A stretch of 64,000 nt of DNA from Ignavibacteria bacterium UBA7675 (GTDB lineage Bacteria > Bacteroidota > Ignavibacteria > Kapaibacteriales > UB7675): assembly GCA_002483085.1 (NCBI GenBank), contig DLHF01000046.1, positions 97,739 through 161,738 on the forward strand, given 5' to 3'. Positions 17,333-26,597 of the stretch are shown in pieces. The notes beneath the pieces are model-generated. The model searched no databases and was not told the origin of the DNA. It worked only from the letters and a program-made list of their open reading frames with translations. The position numbers and the translations under genes were made by a program. Position 1 is the first letter of the stretch; each line of letters starts with the position of its first letter.

Positions 17333-18229
17333 ATGAGTACGACCGACTCCTCCGTTCTTTTCCCTCTTCCCGTTATCCAGCAGCCATCCCCGGCAGCACG
17401 CCGTCCTGAATGGCTTAAAGTGCGCGCTCCCGGCGGCGAAACATACGCCCAGCTCAAGACAATGATGCGCTCTAAATCGCTGCACACAGTGTGCGAAGAG
17501 GCCCGATGCCCCAATATTGCTGAATGCTGGAATGCAGGTACAGCTACATTTATGATCCTCGGCGATACTTGCACGCGCTCTTGTGGCTTTTGTGCAGTCA
17601 AGACCGGGCGACCCACAGAGTTGGACACCAACGAGCCCCACCGCGTAGCCGAAGCTATACAGCAGATGAACCTCGTGCACGCTGTGATTACATCGGTAAA
17701 TCGCGATGAACTGGCCGACGGCGGTGCCGACGTATTTGCCCGCACAATTATAGAAACTCGCGTTAAGAACCCAAACACGACAATTGAAGTGCTGATCCCC
17801 GACTTTAAGGGCAAAATTGCAGCGCTTCAGCTCATTATCGACGCACACCCCGATGTGCTCAATCACAACACGGAAACTGTGCCCCGGCTGTACCGGCGCG
17901 TGCGCCCGCAAGCCAAGTACGACCGCTCGCTCTGGGTACTCGAAGAGTGTAAGAAGCAAGGCCTTCGCACCAAAACCGGTGTAATGCTCGGCCTCGGCGA
18001 AACACAGGAAGAAGTGTTGGAAGTAATGCGCGATCTGCGCGCTGTCAATGTCGATGTCTTTACGCTCGGGCAGTACCTGCAACCCACGAAGAACCACCTG
18101 CCGGTGGACAGATTCGTGCATCCCGACGAGTTTGCAGAGTACGCACGCATTGGCAAAGAAATGGGCTTCGGTATCGTAGAATCCGGTCCACTCGTCCGCA
18201 GTTCCTATCACGCGGAGCGGCATGTGTGA
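17333..18229 (+). CDS. lipA: Lipoyl synthase
   Basis: Radical-SAM enzyme of 298 aa that inserts two sulfurs into octanoyl chains on lipoyl-dependent enzymes such as pyruvate dehydrogenase and the glycine cleavage H protein. The auxiliary cluster cysteines are C54, C59 and C65 (CEEARCPNIAEC). The radical-SAM cluster is C80, C84 and C87 (CTRSCGFC). The C-terminal RSSYHAE supplies the conserved serine ligand. Length is normal. The stop overlaps the GTG start of the next gene by 4 bp, so the two are translationally coupled. No lipB lies beside it. Confidence 0.97.
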   Translation: MSTTDSSVLFPLPVIQQPSPAARRPEWLKVRAPGGETYAQLKTMMRSKSLHTVCEEARCPNIAECWNAGTATFMILGDTCTRSCGFCAVKTGRPTELDTNEPHRVAEAIQQMNLVHAVITSVNRDELADGGADVFARTIIETRVKNPNTTIEVLIPDFKGKIAALQLIIDAHPDVLNHNTETVPRLYRRVRPQAKYDRSLWVLEECKKQGLRTKTGVMLGLGETQEEVLEVMRDLRAVNVDVFTLGQYLQPTKNHLPVDRFVHPDEFAEYARIGKEMGFGIVESGPLVRSSYHAERHV

Positions 18230-18999
18230 GAACGGTGACAGTGCTCGGCAGCGGAACGTCGTCGGGCGTACCGACCATAGGATGTAGGTGCGCCACGTGC
18301 CTTTCAGACGACCCGCGCGATAAACGCCTGCGCCCGTCGCTGTTGGTGCAATCGGATACGACAACAGTGGTCATTGATACGTCGTCGGATTTCCGGCAGC
18401 AAATGCTCTGCTGTGATGTTCGCTCGCTCGATGCAGTAGTCTATACCCATCACCACTTCGACCACATCGGTGGTTTCGACGATATCCGCGCCTACAACTT
18501 CTTTCTCAACCGCCCGATGAGCGTGTACCTGATGGAAGAGACTTTTGCCGCACTACGCCGCACATTTATTTACGCCTTTGAATTTTCAGGGCAGATAGGC
18601 GGCGGAGTTCCCGTTGTAGATACGTATATCATCGATGAAAAACCGTTTTCTATCGGCGATCTTACGTTTGCACCCATCCCTCTGCTGCACGGCTCTATGC
18701 GCGTAAACGGCTACAGGATTGGCAACTTCGCCTACTGCACCGATACAAACAGCATCCCCGACGCTTCGATTGCCCTGCTGGAAGGCGTGGAAATTCTTAT
18801 CCTCGACGCTCTGCGCTACCACGAGCACCCTACGCATTTTACTGTGGATGAGGCCATCAAAATAGCACAGCGCATCGGCGCACGCACAACGTATTTCACG
18901 CATATCGCGCACAATATCCGCCATGCAGAATTAGAAGATACACTTCCCGAAGGAATAGCTCTCAGCTACGATGGGTTGGTAATCGACATAGATATATGA
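18226..18999 (+). CDS. MBL-fold metallo-hydrolase, PhnP-like
   Basis: Metallo-beta-lactamase-fold hydrolase of 257 aa. It starts GTG at 18226, sharing GTGA with the lipA stop. N-terminal VLGSGTSSGVPTIGCRCATC is the typical opening of the PhnP/RNase Z-like branch, with a Cys pair. The zinc motif THHHFDHIGG is near residue 75, with further His ligands in LLHGSMR and FTHIAHNI and the Asp in CTDTN. PhnP is a cyclic phosphodiesterase. The substrate here is unknown, but tight coupling to lipA hints at a link to lipoate metabolism or simply shared expression. Confidence 0.85.
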   Translation: MRTVTVLGSGTSSGVPTIGCRCATCLSDDPRDKRLRPSLLVQSDTTTVVIDTSSDFRQQMLCCDVRSLDAVVYTHHHFDHIGGFDDIRAYNFFLNRPMSVYLMEETFAALRRTFIYAFEFSGQIGGGVPVVDTYIIDEKPFSIGDLTFAPIPLLHGSMRVNGYRIGNFAYCTDTNSIPDASIALLEGVEILILDALRYHEHPTHFTVDEAIKIAQRIGARTTYFTHIAHNIRHAELEDTLPEGIALSYDGLVIDIDI

Positions 19000-19006
19000 T
19001 GCACAA

Positions 19007-19056
19007 TCGCTTCGGCCTCTGACCTCGCCCTCTGCACCGCGCAGCAGCATCGCTGT
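19007..19056 (-). repeat. Dispersed intergenic repeat, copy 5 (partial module B)
   Basis: TCGCTTCGG then CCTCTGCACCGCGCAGCAGCA, an inverted partial module B, immediately after the metallo-hydrolase gene. No module A is present. Confidence 0.6.
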
Positions 19057-19193
19057 ATCTCTTGGCTCCACTGTAATGGGATATCGCGACTTACGCTCCT
19101 GTTCTTCTGGTAATAATGTACAGATAAGACACTGAGCCCCTACTTACCGGCGATAGATTCCTTACGCCAATCTACCACACAAGAGAAATTTTG

Positions 19194-19226
19194 TTTGCCA
19201 TACTCTACTTCGGTTCGTATCTTTTG
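19194..19226 (+). promoter_or_regulatory. Possible promoter of the T9SS propeller gene
   Basis: TTTG (19194-19197), 20 nt, then TATCTTTTG (19218-19226). The -7 box has one extra base relative to TAnnTTTG. It lies about 55 bp before the ATG at 19282. Confidence 0.35.
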
Positions 19227-19281
19227 CGAAGCACTCCACACCGTTTGACCCTTTTCATTAACAATCATTTATTTCTACTTT

Positions 19282-21468
19282 ATGAACTACCGGTTCACTC
19301 TTATCGCCGTATTCTTTATCTGTCTCGGCATCGCTCCCCTCCACAGCCAGCAATCCGAATGGATAGAGTACCCCACTATAGGCAATATCCGGGCCATTGC
19401 CGAGGAAGGGAATGCCCTTTGGTTTGCTACCTGGACGGGACTTGTAAAATTCGACAAAAAGACATTTACAACCGAGCAGTACACGCTCATGAACACAGGC
19501 TTGCAATCGCTCAACATTCCCTCTATAGCTGTGGATGGCAATGGAGTAAAATGGATGGGCACCTCCTTTGGGCTAGTGCGATTCGACGGCACAGACTGGA
19601 CGATCTACAATACAACAAATTCCCCTCTTACATCGCAGGCTATTAGTGCGATTTCTACCGACCCCGACAACACAATATGGGTGGCAACATGGAACGAGCT
19701 GGCATCGCTCAAAGACGGTATCTGGACGCTGTATGACTCAAAACAATACCCGTGTTTCGCAGGTCTTACTACTCTGCACGCTACAGCCGACGGCACCTTA
19801 TGGGCTACCTCCGAGTCGTGCCTTAACGCCTATCGCCTAGACCTCAACGACGGAGTGCTGAAGCCTGTGTACGAAGAGCTTCTCGGCAGACGTGTCACAG
19901 GCATAACAAGCAGCGGTGGAACAACTGTATTTGCCACCTACGGGAAACCTGATTTCTCCGACAATTATGGCAACCTCATATCCTTCAAGACTACAGAGAT
20001 GCAAATACACACGTGGAAGTCGATGGGCTTTACAGGGCGTCTGATGAATGCCTGCATCGACAGTGCCGGTGGTATATGGGCTGTGTTCCACCCCGGCAAC
20101 GAAAACCTCCCCGGCGGAGTATCGCATTTCGATGGCACTTCGTGGACAATATTCGACGCGGGTGAGGAACTTCCCATTGCGCCGAATACTCAGCTTCAAA
20201 TAATTATGACCGATAGCGACGGTATAGTCTGGAGCGCTCTCCCCAACAATGGCGGCCTATTGCGATACGATGGCAATACGTGGAAACACATACCAGTTGT
20301 GGGTATGTGCCCGGCTGCCGTCAGCAGCATCATCGTAGATACGGACATGAGCGTGTGGACGGCACACGAGAACCAGCCGTATCTGACGCGCTTTAACGGC
20401 AGTAATATCCGAACGATTGAAACACCTTCGGAAGTGCGCCAGCTCGCGATTGATGGCAATGGCACAAAATGGGTAGTAGCAATGAACGGTGAACTGTTCC
20501 GGTCGTCTGCCGCTGGCTGGGAAAAGGCAGATACAGCGTTCGTTTCTGCAATCTTATACATCGACCGCTCCAATACCCTTTGGGGACTCACTCTCAACTG
20601 GAAAAATTCCGTCCAACCTCTTCTACAGCGCTTTGATGGTACACACTGGAAGGATATCGAAGGTTTGCCTAATAGAAGTACATTCGGTTCCTGCTCGGCA
20701 GCAACGCAGGATCGCAATGGAATATGGTGGTTCGGCACGACTAACGGTTTGTGGAAATATAATGGTACTGAATGGACACTCTATCCGCGCGATTGGCAAC
20801 CATTAGATAATTTTGACCACGACGGATTAGTAATGACCTGCGACAGCGCCAACAATATTTGGGTGGGCGTCGGTAATAACAACACGATAGATAATGGACT
20901 CAGTAGGTTTAATGGGAACGCATGGGAACGTTTTACAGGTGCGTATGCAGATGCTCCATTTGTCTATATCAATTCACTGGCAACCGACAAAACTGGAAAT
21001 GTGTGGGTAGGTGGTTTGTACCTCCAGAAATTTGACGGTACAGCTTGGACAGTCTTCAACCCCGAGAACTCGCCGGTAGCTTCCAGCCCATACAGCATGG
21101 CCGTAGCTCCTGACAACACTCTCTGGATGAGCAATGCCGGCCTTTTAGGGTATCGCGAAGGTGGTATTCTCGTGTCTGCACCCAATGCAATAACTATCGG
21201 AACCACGCCCGCTATAGCGAACTACCCCAACCCCACTTCCTCCCTCACAACAATCAGATATTCCGTAACCGGCACCTCTGCACACCATGTGCTGGTCAAA
21301 ATCTACAATGCCCTCGGCGATGAGGTAGCAACCATAACCAATCGGGTACACACGCCGGGCGAGTACGCTGTAGAATTCGATGTGTCTGCTCTGCCCGCAG
21401 GCACCTACTACTACCAAGTGACAACAGCCGGAACAACCGCCAGCAAGCACATGGTTGTTGTGAAGTAA
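19282..21468 (+). CDS. T9SS-exported beta-propeller protein
   Basis: A 728-aa secreted protein with signal peptide (MNYRFTLIAVFFICLGIAPL, then HSQQ). Residues about 25-630 are repeats of the two-component-regulator propeller type: W-x-G-T-x-x-G-L-x-R/K-F-D/N-G-x-x-W, for example MGTSFGLVRFDGTDW and WFGTTNGLWKYNGTEW. The last 80 residues are a type A T9SS sorting domain (ANYPNPTSSLTTIRYSV ... VKIYNALGDEVATI ... LPAGTYYYQV ... KHMVVVK). It is therefore predicted to cross the outer membrane through the T9SS and be attached or released. No kinase domain is present, so the propeller is a stand-alone extracellular module; the ligand is unknown. Confidence 0.9.
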   Translation: MNYRFTLIAVFFICLGIAPLHSQQSEWIEYPTIGNIRAIAEEGNALWFATWTGLVKFDKKTFTTEQYTLMNTGLQSLNIPSIAVDGNGVKWMGTSFGLVRFDGTDWTIYNTTNSPLTSQAISAISTDPDNTIWVATWNELASLKDGIWTLYDSKQYPCFAGLTTLHATADGTLWATSESCLNAYRLDLNDGVLKPVYEELLGRRVTGITSSGGTTVFATYGKPDFSDNYGNLISFKTTEMQIHTWKSMGFTGRLMNACIDSAGGIWAVFHPGNENLPGGVSHFDGTSWTIFDAGEELPIAPNTQLQIIMTDSDGIVWSALPNNGGLLRYDGNTWKHIPVVGMCPAAVSSIIVDTDMSVWTAHENQPYLTRFNGSNIRTIETPSEVRQLAIDGNGTKWVVAMNGELFRSSAAGWEKADTAFVSAILYIDRSNTLWGLTLNWKNSVQPLLQRFDGTHWKDIEGLPNRSTFGSCSAATQDRNGIWWFGTTNGLWKYNGTEWTLYPRDWQPLDNFDHDGLVMTCDSANNIWVGVGNNNTIDNGLSRFNGNAWERFTGAYADAPFVYINSLATDKTGNVWVGGLYLQKFDGTAWTVFNPENSPVASSPYSMAVAPDNTLWMSNAGLLGYREGGILVSAPNAITIGTTPAIANYPNPTSSLTTIRYSVTGTSAHHVLVKIYNALGDEVATITNRVHTPGEYAVEFDVSALPAGTYYYQVTTAGTTASKHMVVVK

Positions 21469-21488
21469 AGTTCTCTCATATATATGAT

Positions 21489-21690
21489 GTGGCACGGGCG
21501 TCGCTCGGGCGCCCGGCTCGTCGCTGTCACCGGTCGCAAAGCCTGTAGCCGTTGTCCCACCGCTGCTCGCCAGGCTCTTCAGCACATCTGCCCTGTAAGC
21601 ACTTGCATACCTGCGATGGAAGGCCGCACCCCACGAGGCAGTCGTGCTGCGCGGTGCGGAGCTGGAAGCGAGGGCAAAGACAGAAGGCCA
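21489..21690 (+). repeat. Dispersed intergenic repeat, copy 6 (modules A+B)
   Basis: GTGGCACGGGCGTC at 21489-21502, core GTCGCTGTCACCGGTCGCA at 21520-21538, about 90 bp spacer, then CGTGCTGCGCGGTGCGGA near 21643-21660. It fills the gap between two convergent genes. Confidence 0.85.
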
Positions 21691-21714
21691 CAACATCCCC
21701 GGAGAAGCCGCATT

Positions 21715-22881
21715 CTACGCATACTGCCCTGCGGCATAGCCCGATGCCCATGCCCATTGAAAATTGTAGCCACCGAGCCAGCCGGTAACATCCACTACTT
21801 CGCCGATAAGAAAAAGGCCGGGCGCTTTTCTGGCTTCCATTGTTTTGGAGGAGAGTTCATCGGTGGAGACACCGCCCAGCGTTACCTCTGCTTTGGCATA
21901 GCCCTCAGTTCCAGTAGGCAGCAATTCCCAGCGAGCAAGCCGTACAGCGAGCTGCTCTGCCTCGCGTGCGGTAAGTTGATTCAGCGGTTTATCAAAACCA
22001 TAGAGTGCCGACCACGCCTGCGCGAAACTCTTTGGAAACCACGTAGCGAGCAGCGTCGCCACCTCTTTTTTCGATGTTCGATGCTCTTCGAGAACTTCCC
22101 CGATCCGCACATCTGGCAGAAGATTGAGAGCGAGCACATCGCCCGGGTCCCAGTACGACGAAATTTGCAAAATAGCTGGACCGCTCACACCACGATGAGT
22201 AAACAGCACATTTTCGCGGAACTGCGTGCCATTGGCAGATGCAGTAACATCGAGCGATACGCCGCTCAGCGCGCGAAATGTATCGGCGTCGCGCCCGTTC
22301 ATGACAAGCGGTACAAGAGCTGGTTTGAGCGGTGTTCTCGCCAGCCCGAACTGCTTGGCAATGCGGTAGCCTACATCCGTTGCGCCGATGTTTGGTATCG
22401 ACAAACCACCCGTAGCAACCACAAGTGACTGAGCCGACATCTCGCCCAGCGTTGTTTGCAAGGCAAAGCCGCCGCTTTGCTGCACAGCGTCCACGCGGCA
22501 ATTCAGCAGCAGCTCCACGCCTGCATCTTCGCATTCGCTTACGAGCATGTCGATAATGCCCTGCGCGCTGTCATCGCAAAAGAGCTGGCCGAGTTTTTTC
22601 TCATGCCAGGCGATACCATACCGCTCCACAAGCGCGAGAAAATCGGCTGGTGTATAGCGCGCCAATGCCGACTTACAGAAGTGTGGGTTCTGCGAAATGT
22701 AGTTGCGCGGCGCGGCATTCACATTAGTGAAATTGCAGCGTCCGCCGCCTGAAATGCGGATTTTTTTGCCCGGTTTGTCGTTGTGCTCTACCAATGCCAC
22801 ACGGCGTCCACGCTTGCCCGCTTCGGCAGCACACATCAGCCCTGCGGCACCTGCACCGATCACAATCACATCGTAGTTCAT
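21715..22881 (-). CDS. HI0933/BaiN-type FAD-dependent oxidoreductase
   Basis: Flavoprotein of 388 aa. It starts at the ATG at 22881 (MNYDVIVIGAGAAGLMCAAE), because the 32 upstream codons lack family similarity. The N-terminal dinucleotide-binding GAGAAG motif is followed by KPGKKIRISGGGRCNFTN, the signature of the HI0933/YhiN family. Later motifs are VVATGGLSIPNIGATDVGY, TFRALSGVSLDV, LFTHRGVSGPAILQIS and, at the C-terminus, GLFLIGEVVDVTGWLGGYN. The reaction is not established in most members. It stands alone on the minus strand with convergent and divergent neighbours. Confidence 0.9.
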   Translation of the reverse strand: MNYDVIVIGAGAAGLMCAAEAGKRGRRVALVEHNDKPGKKIRISGGGRCNFTNVNAAPRNYISQNPHFCKSALARYTPADFLALVERYGIAWHEKKLGQLFCDDSAQGIIDMLVSECEDAGVELLLNCRVDAVQQSGGFALQTTLGEMSAQSLVVATGGLSIPNIGATDVGYRIAKQFGLARTPLKPALVPLVMNGRDADTFRALSGVSLDVTASANGTQFRENVLFTHRGVSGPAILQISSYWDPGDVLALNLLPDVRIGEVLEEHRTSKKEVATLLATWFPKSFAQAWSALYGFDKPLNQLTAREAEQLAVRLARWELLPTGTEGYAKAEVTLGGVSTDELSSKTMEARKAPGLFLIGEVVDVTGWLGGYNFQWAWASGYAAGQYA

Positions 22882-23044
22882 TATCACCCATTGTATAAAA
22901 CAGCGCCAACAAGAGTAGTGCCAGTCCCTGCGGAAAAGCAAGAGAGAGCTTTTCTGCATAAGCTGGCACTGCCCCAAATATAATCAATCGCTTTCTTCTT
23001 TTTCTTTATTGCTGGAAAGAGCCCTATCTGTATTTTGGCATTCT

Positions 23045-23671
23045 ATGAATACCCTTATCATCTACGCACATCCAGAACCGCAGTCGTTCAACGCTGCAAT
23101 GAAGCAACGCGCTGTCGATACACTCGCTGCACGCGGACACGAGGTTGTCGTCTCCGACCTGTACGCAATGAAGTTCAATCCCGTTGCAGGCCCGGGCGAC
23201 ACAACGCAACCAGTAGACAACTCGTACTTCCACTTACAAATCGAACAAGCTGCGGCTCTGCTCAACAGCACAAGCAGCAGCGATATTCGCACCGAGCAGG
23301 AAAAAGTTCGGCGGGCAGAACTCCTCATTTTTCAGTTCCCGATGTGGTGGTACTCTGTTCCGGCAATCATGAAGGGGTGGATCGACCGCGTGTTGTCCTA
23401 TGGCTTTGCCTATGGCGGCGGCGCTTCTCTCCAAGGTAAACGCGCATTGATTGCGACTACTACCGGAGGGCCTGAACACTCCTACCAGCCTGATATACGC
23501 GGCTCTGTCGACTTGCTGTTGAAACATCTGACCGACGGTGTATTTGGGTTGTGTGGCATGGAAGCATTATCGCCATTTATTGTGTATGCCGCAGCGCGAA
23601 GCAGCGATGTGCAGCGAAAAGCCGCGCTGGATGAGTATGAGAAAGTGCTGCTCAAATTGATAGAAGAATAA
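23045..23671 (+). CDS. NAD(P)H:quinone oxidoreductase, flavodoxin fold
   Basis: A 208-aa protein of the NQO/MdaB/KefF-like family, two-electron FMN or FAD quinone reductases. N-terminal NTLIIYAHPEPQSFNAAMK binds the flavin phosphate. FQFPMWWYSVPAIMKGWIDR is the family signature. TTTGGPEHSY lines the active site. The start is set at the ATG at 23045 (MNTLIIYAHPEPQSF); the 12 codons upstream would push the first beta strand away from the N-terminus. A possible promoter, TTG-N19-TATTTTGG, lies just upstream. No potassium-efflux gene adjoins it, so a general quinone or electrophile detoxifying role is more likely than a Kef partner. Confidence 0.85.
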   Translation: MNTLIIYAHPEPQSFNAAMKQRAVDTLAARGHEVVVSDLYAMKFNPVAGPGDTTQPVDNSYFHLQIEQAAALLNSTSSSDIRTEQEKVRRAELLIFQFPMWWYSVPAIMKGWIDRVLSYGFAYGGGASLQGKRALIATTTGGPEHSYQPDIRGSVDLLLKHLTDGVFGLCGMEALSPFIVYAAARSSDVQRKAALDEYEKVLLKLIEE

Positions 23672-23738
23672 TGTATAGGCTTACACCAGCGATTTGTACT
23701 CTTGTGTCATCAGTTATTGTTTTTCTATTGAATGAGAT

Positions 23739-25031
23739 ATGACAACACATACAGTCATTACAGGCGACTCTCGAAACATGGAAGAGCTACAGGACGAGTC
23801 TGTCCACCTAGTTGTAACGTCTCCACCATACTGGCAGCTCAAAGACTATGGCTCCGATCAGCAAATTGGCTTTCACGATGATTACGAAACATATATTAAC
23901 AATCTGAATCTTATATGGCAGGAATGCCATCGCGTATTGCACAAGGGTTGCCGGTTGTGTATCAACATTGGCGACCAATTTGCTCGCTCTGTGTACTATG
24001 GTCGATATAAAGTCATTCCCATACGCACAGAAATCATCAAATTTTGCGAGACAATTGGCTTCGACTATATGGGAGCTGTGATATGGCAGAAAGTCACGAC
24101 ATCTAATACGACTGGCGGCGGGGCTATCATGGGCTCGTTTCCCTATCCGCGCAATGGTATTCTGAAGTTAGACTACGAGTTCATCCTGCTCTTCAAAAAA
24201 CAGGGAACTGCGCCCGCAGTCAGCAAGGAACAAAAAGAGCGCTCGATCTTAACAAAAGAAGAATGGAATACTTACTTTCAGGGACACTGGAACTTTTCTG
24301 GTGCTAAACAGGAAGGGCACCTCGCAGCCTTTCCAGAAGAGCTGCCCAAACGCCTGATCAAGATGTTCTCATTTGTTGACGAAACTGTTTTGGATCCTTT
24401 TCTGGGTAGCGGAACAACATCATTAGCAGCAAAGAACCTGCTCCGCAATTCGGTGGGATATGAAATCAACAAAGATTACCTGCCAATTATCAAAGAGAAA
24501 ACAGGTGCGAACGACAATCAATTGTTCGGCGACACGCAGTATACATTGCTCGACAGAAAAAGTACATCTGATAGCTTTGGCACCCGCATAGCAAAACTTC
24601 CTTATGTCTTTCAGGATCCTCACAAGCTCAATAAAAAGATCGATCCCCGGCAGCTACAGTTTGGCTCTCGTATCAACCAGGATAGTACCGAACGCGAAGA
24701 ATACTTTACGGTGAAAGAAGTACTGAGCGCAGAAAAGTTAGTAATCAGCAACAATCTCACAATTCGGCTGCTTGGTATTGAACAGGACAAAGAACGCTCT
24801 GATGAAGCGATAAATTTTTTGATCACCAAAACAAAAAATCAGCGCGTGTTTATACGCTTCGACTCCGACAAATACGATGAACAGGGCAATCTGCTTTGTT
24901 ATCTCTACCTTAAGAATAAGACATTTATCAATGCACATCTTCTGAAGAACGGTTTTGCTCGGGTAGACAACAACCGCCAATTCCGCTTTCGCCAGAAGTT
25001 CAACACCTATATGGAGCAGTATGCACAATGA
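23739..25031 (+). CDS. DNA methyltransferase fused to a degenerate SNase-like domain
   Basis: Site-specific DNA methyltransferase (430 aa) with beta-type motif order: catalytic TSPPYW at 27-32 and AdoMet-binding DPFLGSGTT at 219-227. The Ser in TSPPY favours N4-cytosine, though N6-adenine cannot be excluded. Residues about 318-430 match the staphylococcal nuclease fold: TIRLLGI, then YDEQGNLLCYLYL, then INAHLLKNGFARV. Against nuclease numbering, Arg35 is kept (R343), but Asp21, Glu43 and Arg87 are replaced (Arg87 position is N384), so the domain is probably catalytically dead and may bind DNA. No restriction endonuclease gene adjoins it, so it looks like an orphan methyltransferase with roles in regulation or epigenetic marking. 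Confidence 0.85.
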   Translation: MTTHTVITGDSRNMEELQDESVHLVVTSPPYWQLKDYGSDQQIGFHDDYETYINNLNLIWQECHRVLHKGCRLCINIGDQFARSVYYGRYKVIPIRTEIIKFCETIGFDYMGAVIWQKVTTSNTTGGGAIMGSFPYPRNGILKLDYEFILLFKKQGTAPAVSKEQKERSILTKEEWNTYFQGHWNFSGAKQEGHLAAFPEELPKRLIKMFSFVDETVLDPFLGSGTTSLAAKNLLRNSVGYEINKDYLPIIKEKTGANDNQLFGDTQYTLLDRKSTSDSFGTRIAKLPYVFQDPHKLNKKIDPRQLQFGSRINQDSTEREEYFTVKEVLSAEKLVISNNLTIRLLGIEQDKERSDEAINFLITKTKNQRVFIRFDSDKYDEQGNLLCYLYLKNKTFINAHLLKNGFARVDNNRQFRFRQKFNTYMEQYAQ

Positions 25032-25104
25032 CAACCAACGCCACTCAAGAGCATTCGGAAAGAAAGAAAAAGTGCTTACAGAAGCTGGAAAATAGCAATC
25101 TCTC

Positions 25105-26280
25105 CTACTTCCTTTTTGCTCCAGGTTTCTTCCCGTAGCCAGTCATTTCTATATAGCCACGACCATCCACCTGTGCGCCCTGCCACGTACCGCGCACACC
25201 TGTTGCACCTTCCCAGTACTGTACTGATACCTGGAGTTCCTGATCGCTTATAAGCGGCTCGGCCTGAATATCGATATTTTGTTTGGCAATGCGCAGCCGC
25301 CAGCGAGCGGGATAATCGGCACCCGACCACGGACTTTTCCAGTGTTGAGCTACGCTGATGTCGACATCGCCAGCTCCAAGCGTGGTACTGCGTCCATCTG
25401 CGGCAACAAGCACCCCAGTGCTGGCTGGGTCAACACCTCCATCGCGCGTTCTCATCTGATAATACATCAGATCGGCGCCATTAGAAAGCTGAAGCGCAAA
25501 CCAATCCCATCCCTCTTGATTCGGCTCTAATGCGCTGGTACTCCACTCGCGGTCGAGCCATGCAGAGCCATCTACAGCGTATCGCTCACCATCGACGGTA
25601 ATCTCTCCTTTGGCGGCCAAGCGCGTGTAGGAGTAATAATACGAGGCATTGCCTTCGCCACGCCCTTTGCGGCTCAGTCCTCGCTCGCCCTGTAGTACCA
25701 ACGGTTTCAGGCTATCGAGCACGAGGCTGATTGCCACAGTGCTGTCCCGCGCTTCGATACGCAGTGGAAAGAATGTATTTTTTGTACTGTGCGCCTGCCA
25801 GTCGTACAGCCACACGCGAAATGGTTGGGCTTGTGCGCCAGCTAAGCCAGCGGCGCCACGCGAAAATTGTTCGAACGAGTAGAAGCGGTCGCGTGCAATA
25901 TCGGAGAGGGCAAAATGCCCCATATACACCTGATTCGCAGCCCAGTTCGATGTACTGTAGATGCTGTCGGACGATACTGCCGACCTGAAAAATGTGAGTT
26001 GGAATCCAAATTGACGCCCGTTCTTGTCGGTGAGATTGCCGGTGAAATACCACCACTCTGTTTTGAAATTGGGGTGAGCGCCATGATCCTGTGGGAAGAC
26101 AAATTCCCTCGGCTCAATAGCACGAGTATAGCCTGCTGTATCGCCGCCACTCATAGCAGAAACAACTTCGATGGAGCCTGCTTGGGGATTGCGAACAGGT
26201 TCCGGACTGAACTGCATCCACGCCAGTACAATCAGTGCAACAAGAACTGCTACACCAATAATCGCGATGGTCAATTTCAT
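25105..26280 (-). CDS. AttH/CrtC-like lipocalin-fold protein
   Basis: A 391-aa protein with an N-terminal membrane anchor or signal (IGVAVLVALIVLAWM) and then the AttH/hydroxyneurosporene-hydratase-like double lipocalin domain: FPQDHGAHPNFKTEWWYFTG, FGFQLTFFR, YMGHFALSDI, WLDREWST, and GWDWFALQLSNGADLMYYQM. Such proteins are found beside FtsX/MacB-type ABC transporters (attEFGH in Agrobacterium), and here it follows exactly such a pair on the same strand. The role is probably as a periplasmic lipid or hydrophobic-ligand carrier for the transporter; carotenoid hydration is less likely because no carotenoid genes are near. The gap of about 320 bp to the permease gene contains repeat copy 7. Confidence 0.85.
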   Translation of the reverse strand: MKLTIAIIGVAVLVALIVLAWMQFSPEPVRNPQAGSIEVVSAMSGGDTAGYTRAIEPREFVFPQDHGAHPNFKTEWWYFTGNLTDKNGRQFGFQLTFFRSAVSSDSIYSTSNWAANQVYMGHFALSDIARDRFYSFEQFSRGAAGLAGAQAQPFRVWLYDWQAHSTKNTFFPLRIEARDSTVAISLVLDSLKPLVLQGERGLSRKGRGEGNASYYYSYTRLAAKGEITVDGERYAVDGSAWLDREWSTSALEPNQEGWDWFALQLSNGADLMYYQMRTRDGGVDPASTGVLVAADGRSTTLGAGDVDISVAQHWKSPWSGADYPARWRLRIAKQNIDIQAEPLISDQELQVSVQYWEGATGVRGTWQGAQVDGRGYIEMTGYGKKPGAKRK

Positions 26281-26478
26281 TGCTGCCTCATAGAATTAAC
26301 TCCCGAACGATGCCACATTTCCGATTCTATGTACGCGCTATCACGCTTCTATACACAGAGCAGCGGCGCTGCGGAAATACTTCTTTTGCTCAACTGGATG
26401 GCTGGCGCTGTGCGGGATCATCCGCCGCATCGTCTGCACGTCGTTCCCTACGATAAACCTTGCGGATGGAGCTGAACA

Positions 26479-26537
26479 CCACGCGGCGGCTGTGCTGCGC
26501 GGTGCAGAGACAAAGCGCTGGACCGAAGACCGAACGC
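26479..26537 (+). repeat. Dispersed intergenic repeat, copy 7 (module B)
   Basis: CCACGCGGCGGCTGTGCTGC, GCGGTGCAGAGACAAAGCGC and GACCGAAGACCGAACGCCAC: a clean module B with no module A. It lies between the permease and AttH-like genes, inside the presumed transporter operon and opposite to transcription. Confidence 0.85.
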
Positions 26538-26597
26538 CACCAATGTGCCTTTACAATGCAAGCAGCAAAAAAAAATCGGCGGACTGTTTGCAGTGTA

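Noticed and set aside
21484..22428. 314-codon plus-strand ORF
   Set aside because: Begins in repeat copy 6 and then runs antisense to the HI0933-type flavoprotein gene.
23739..25031. Complete restriction-modification system
   Set aside because: No separate endonuclease gene is adjacent, and the fused nuclease-like domain lacks key catalytic residues.
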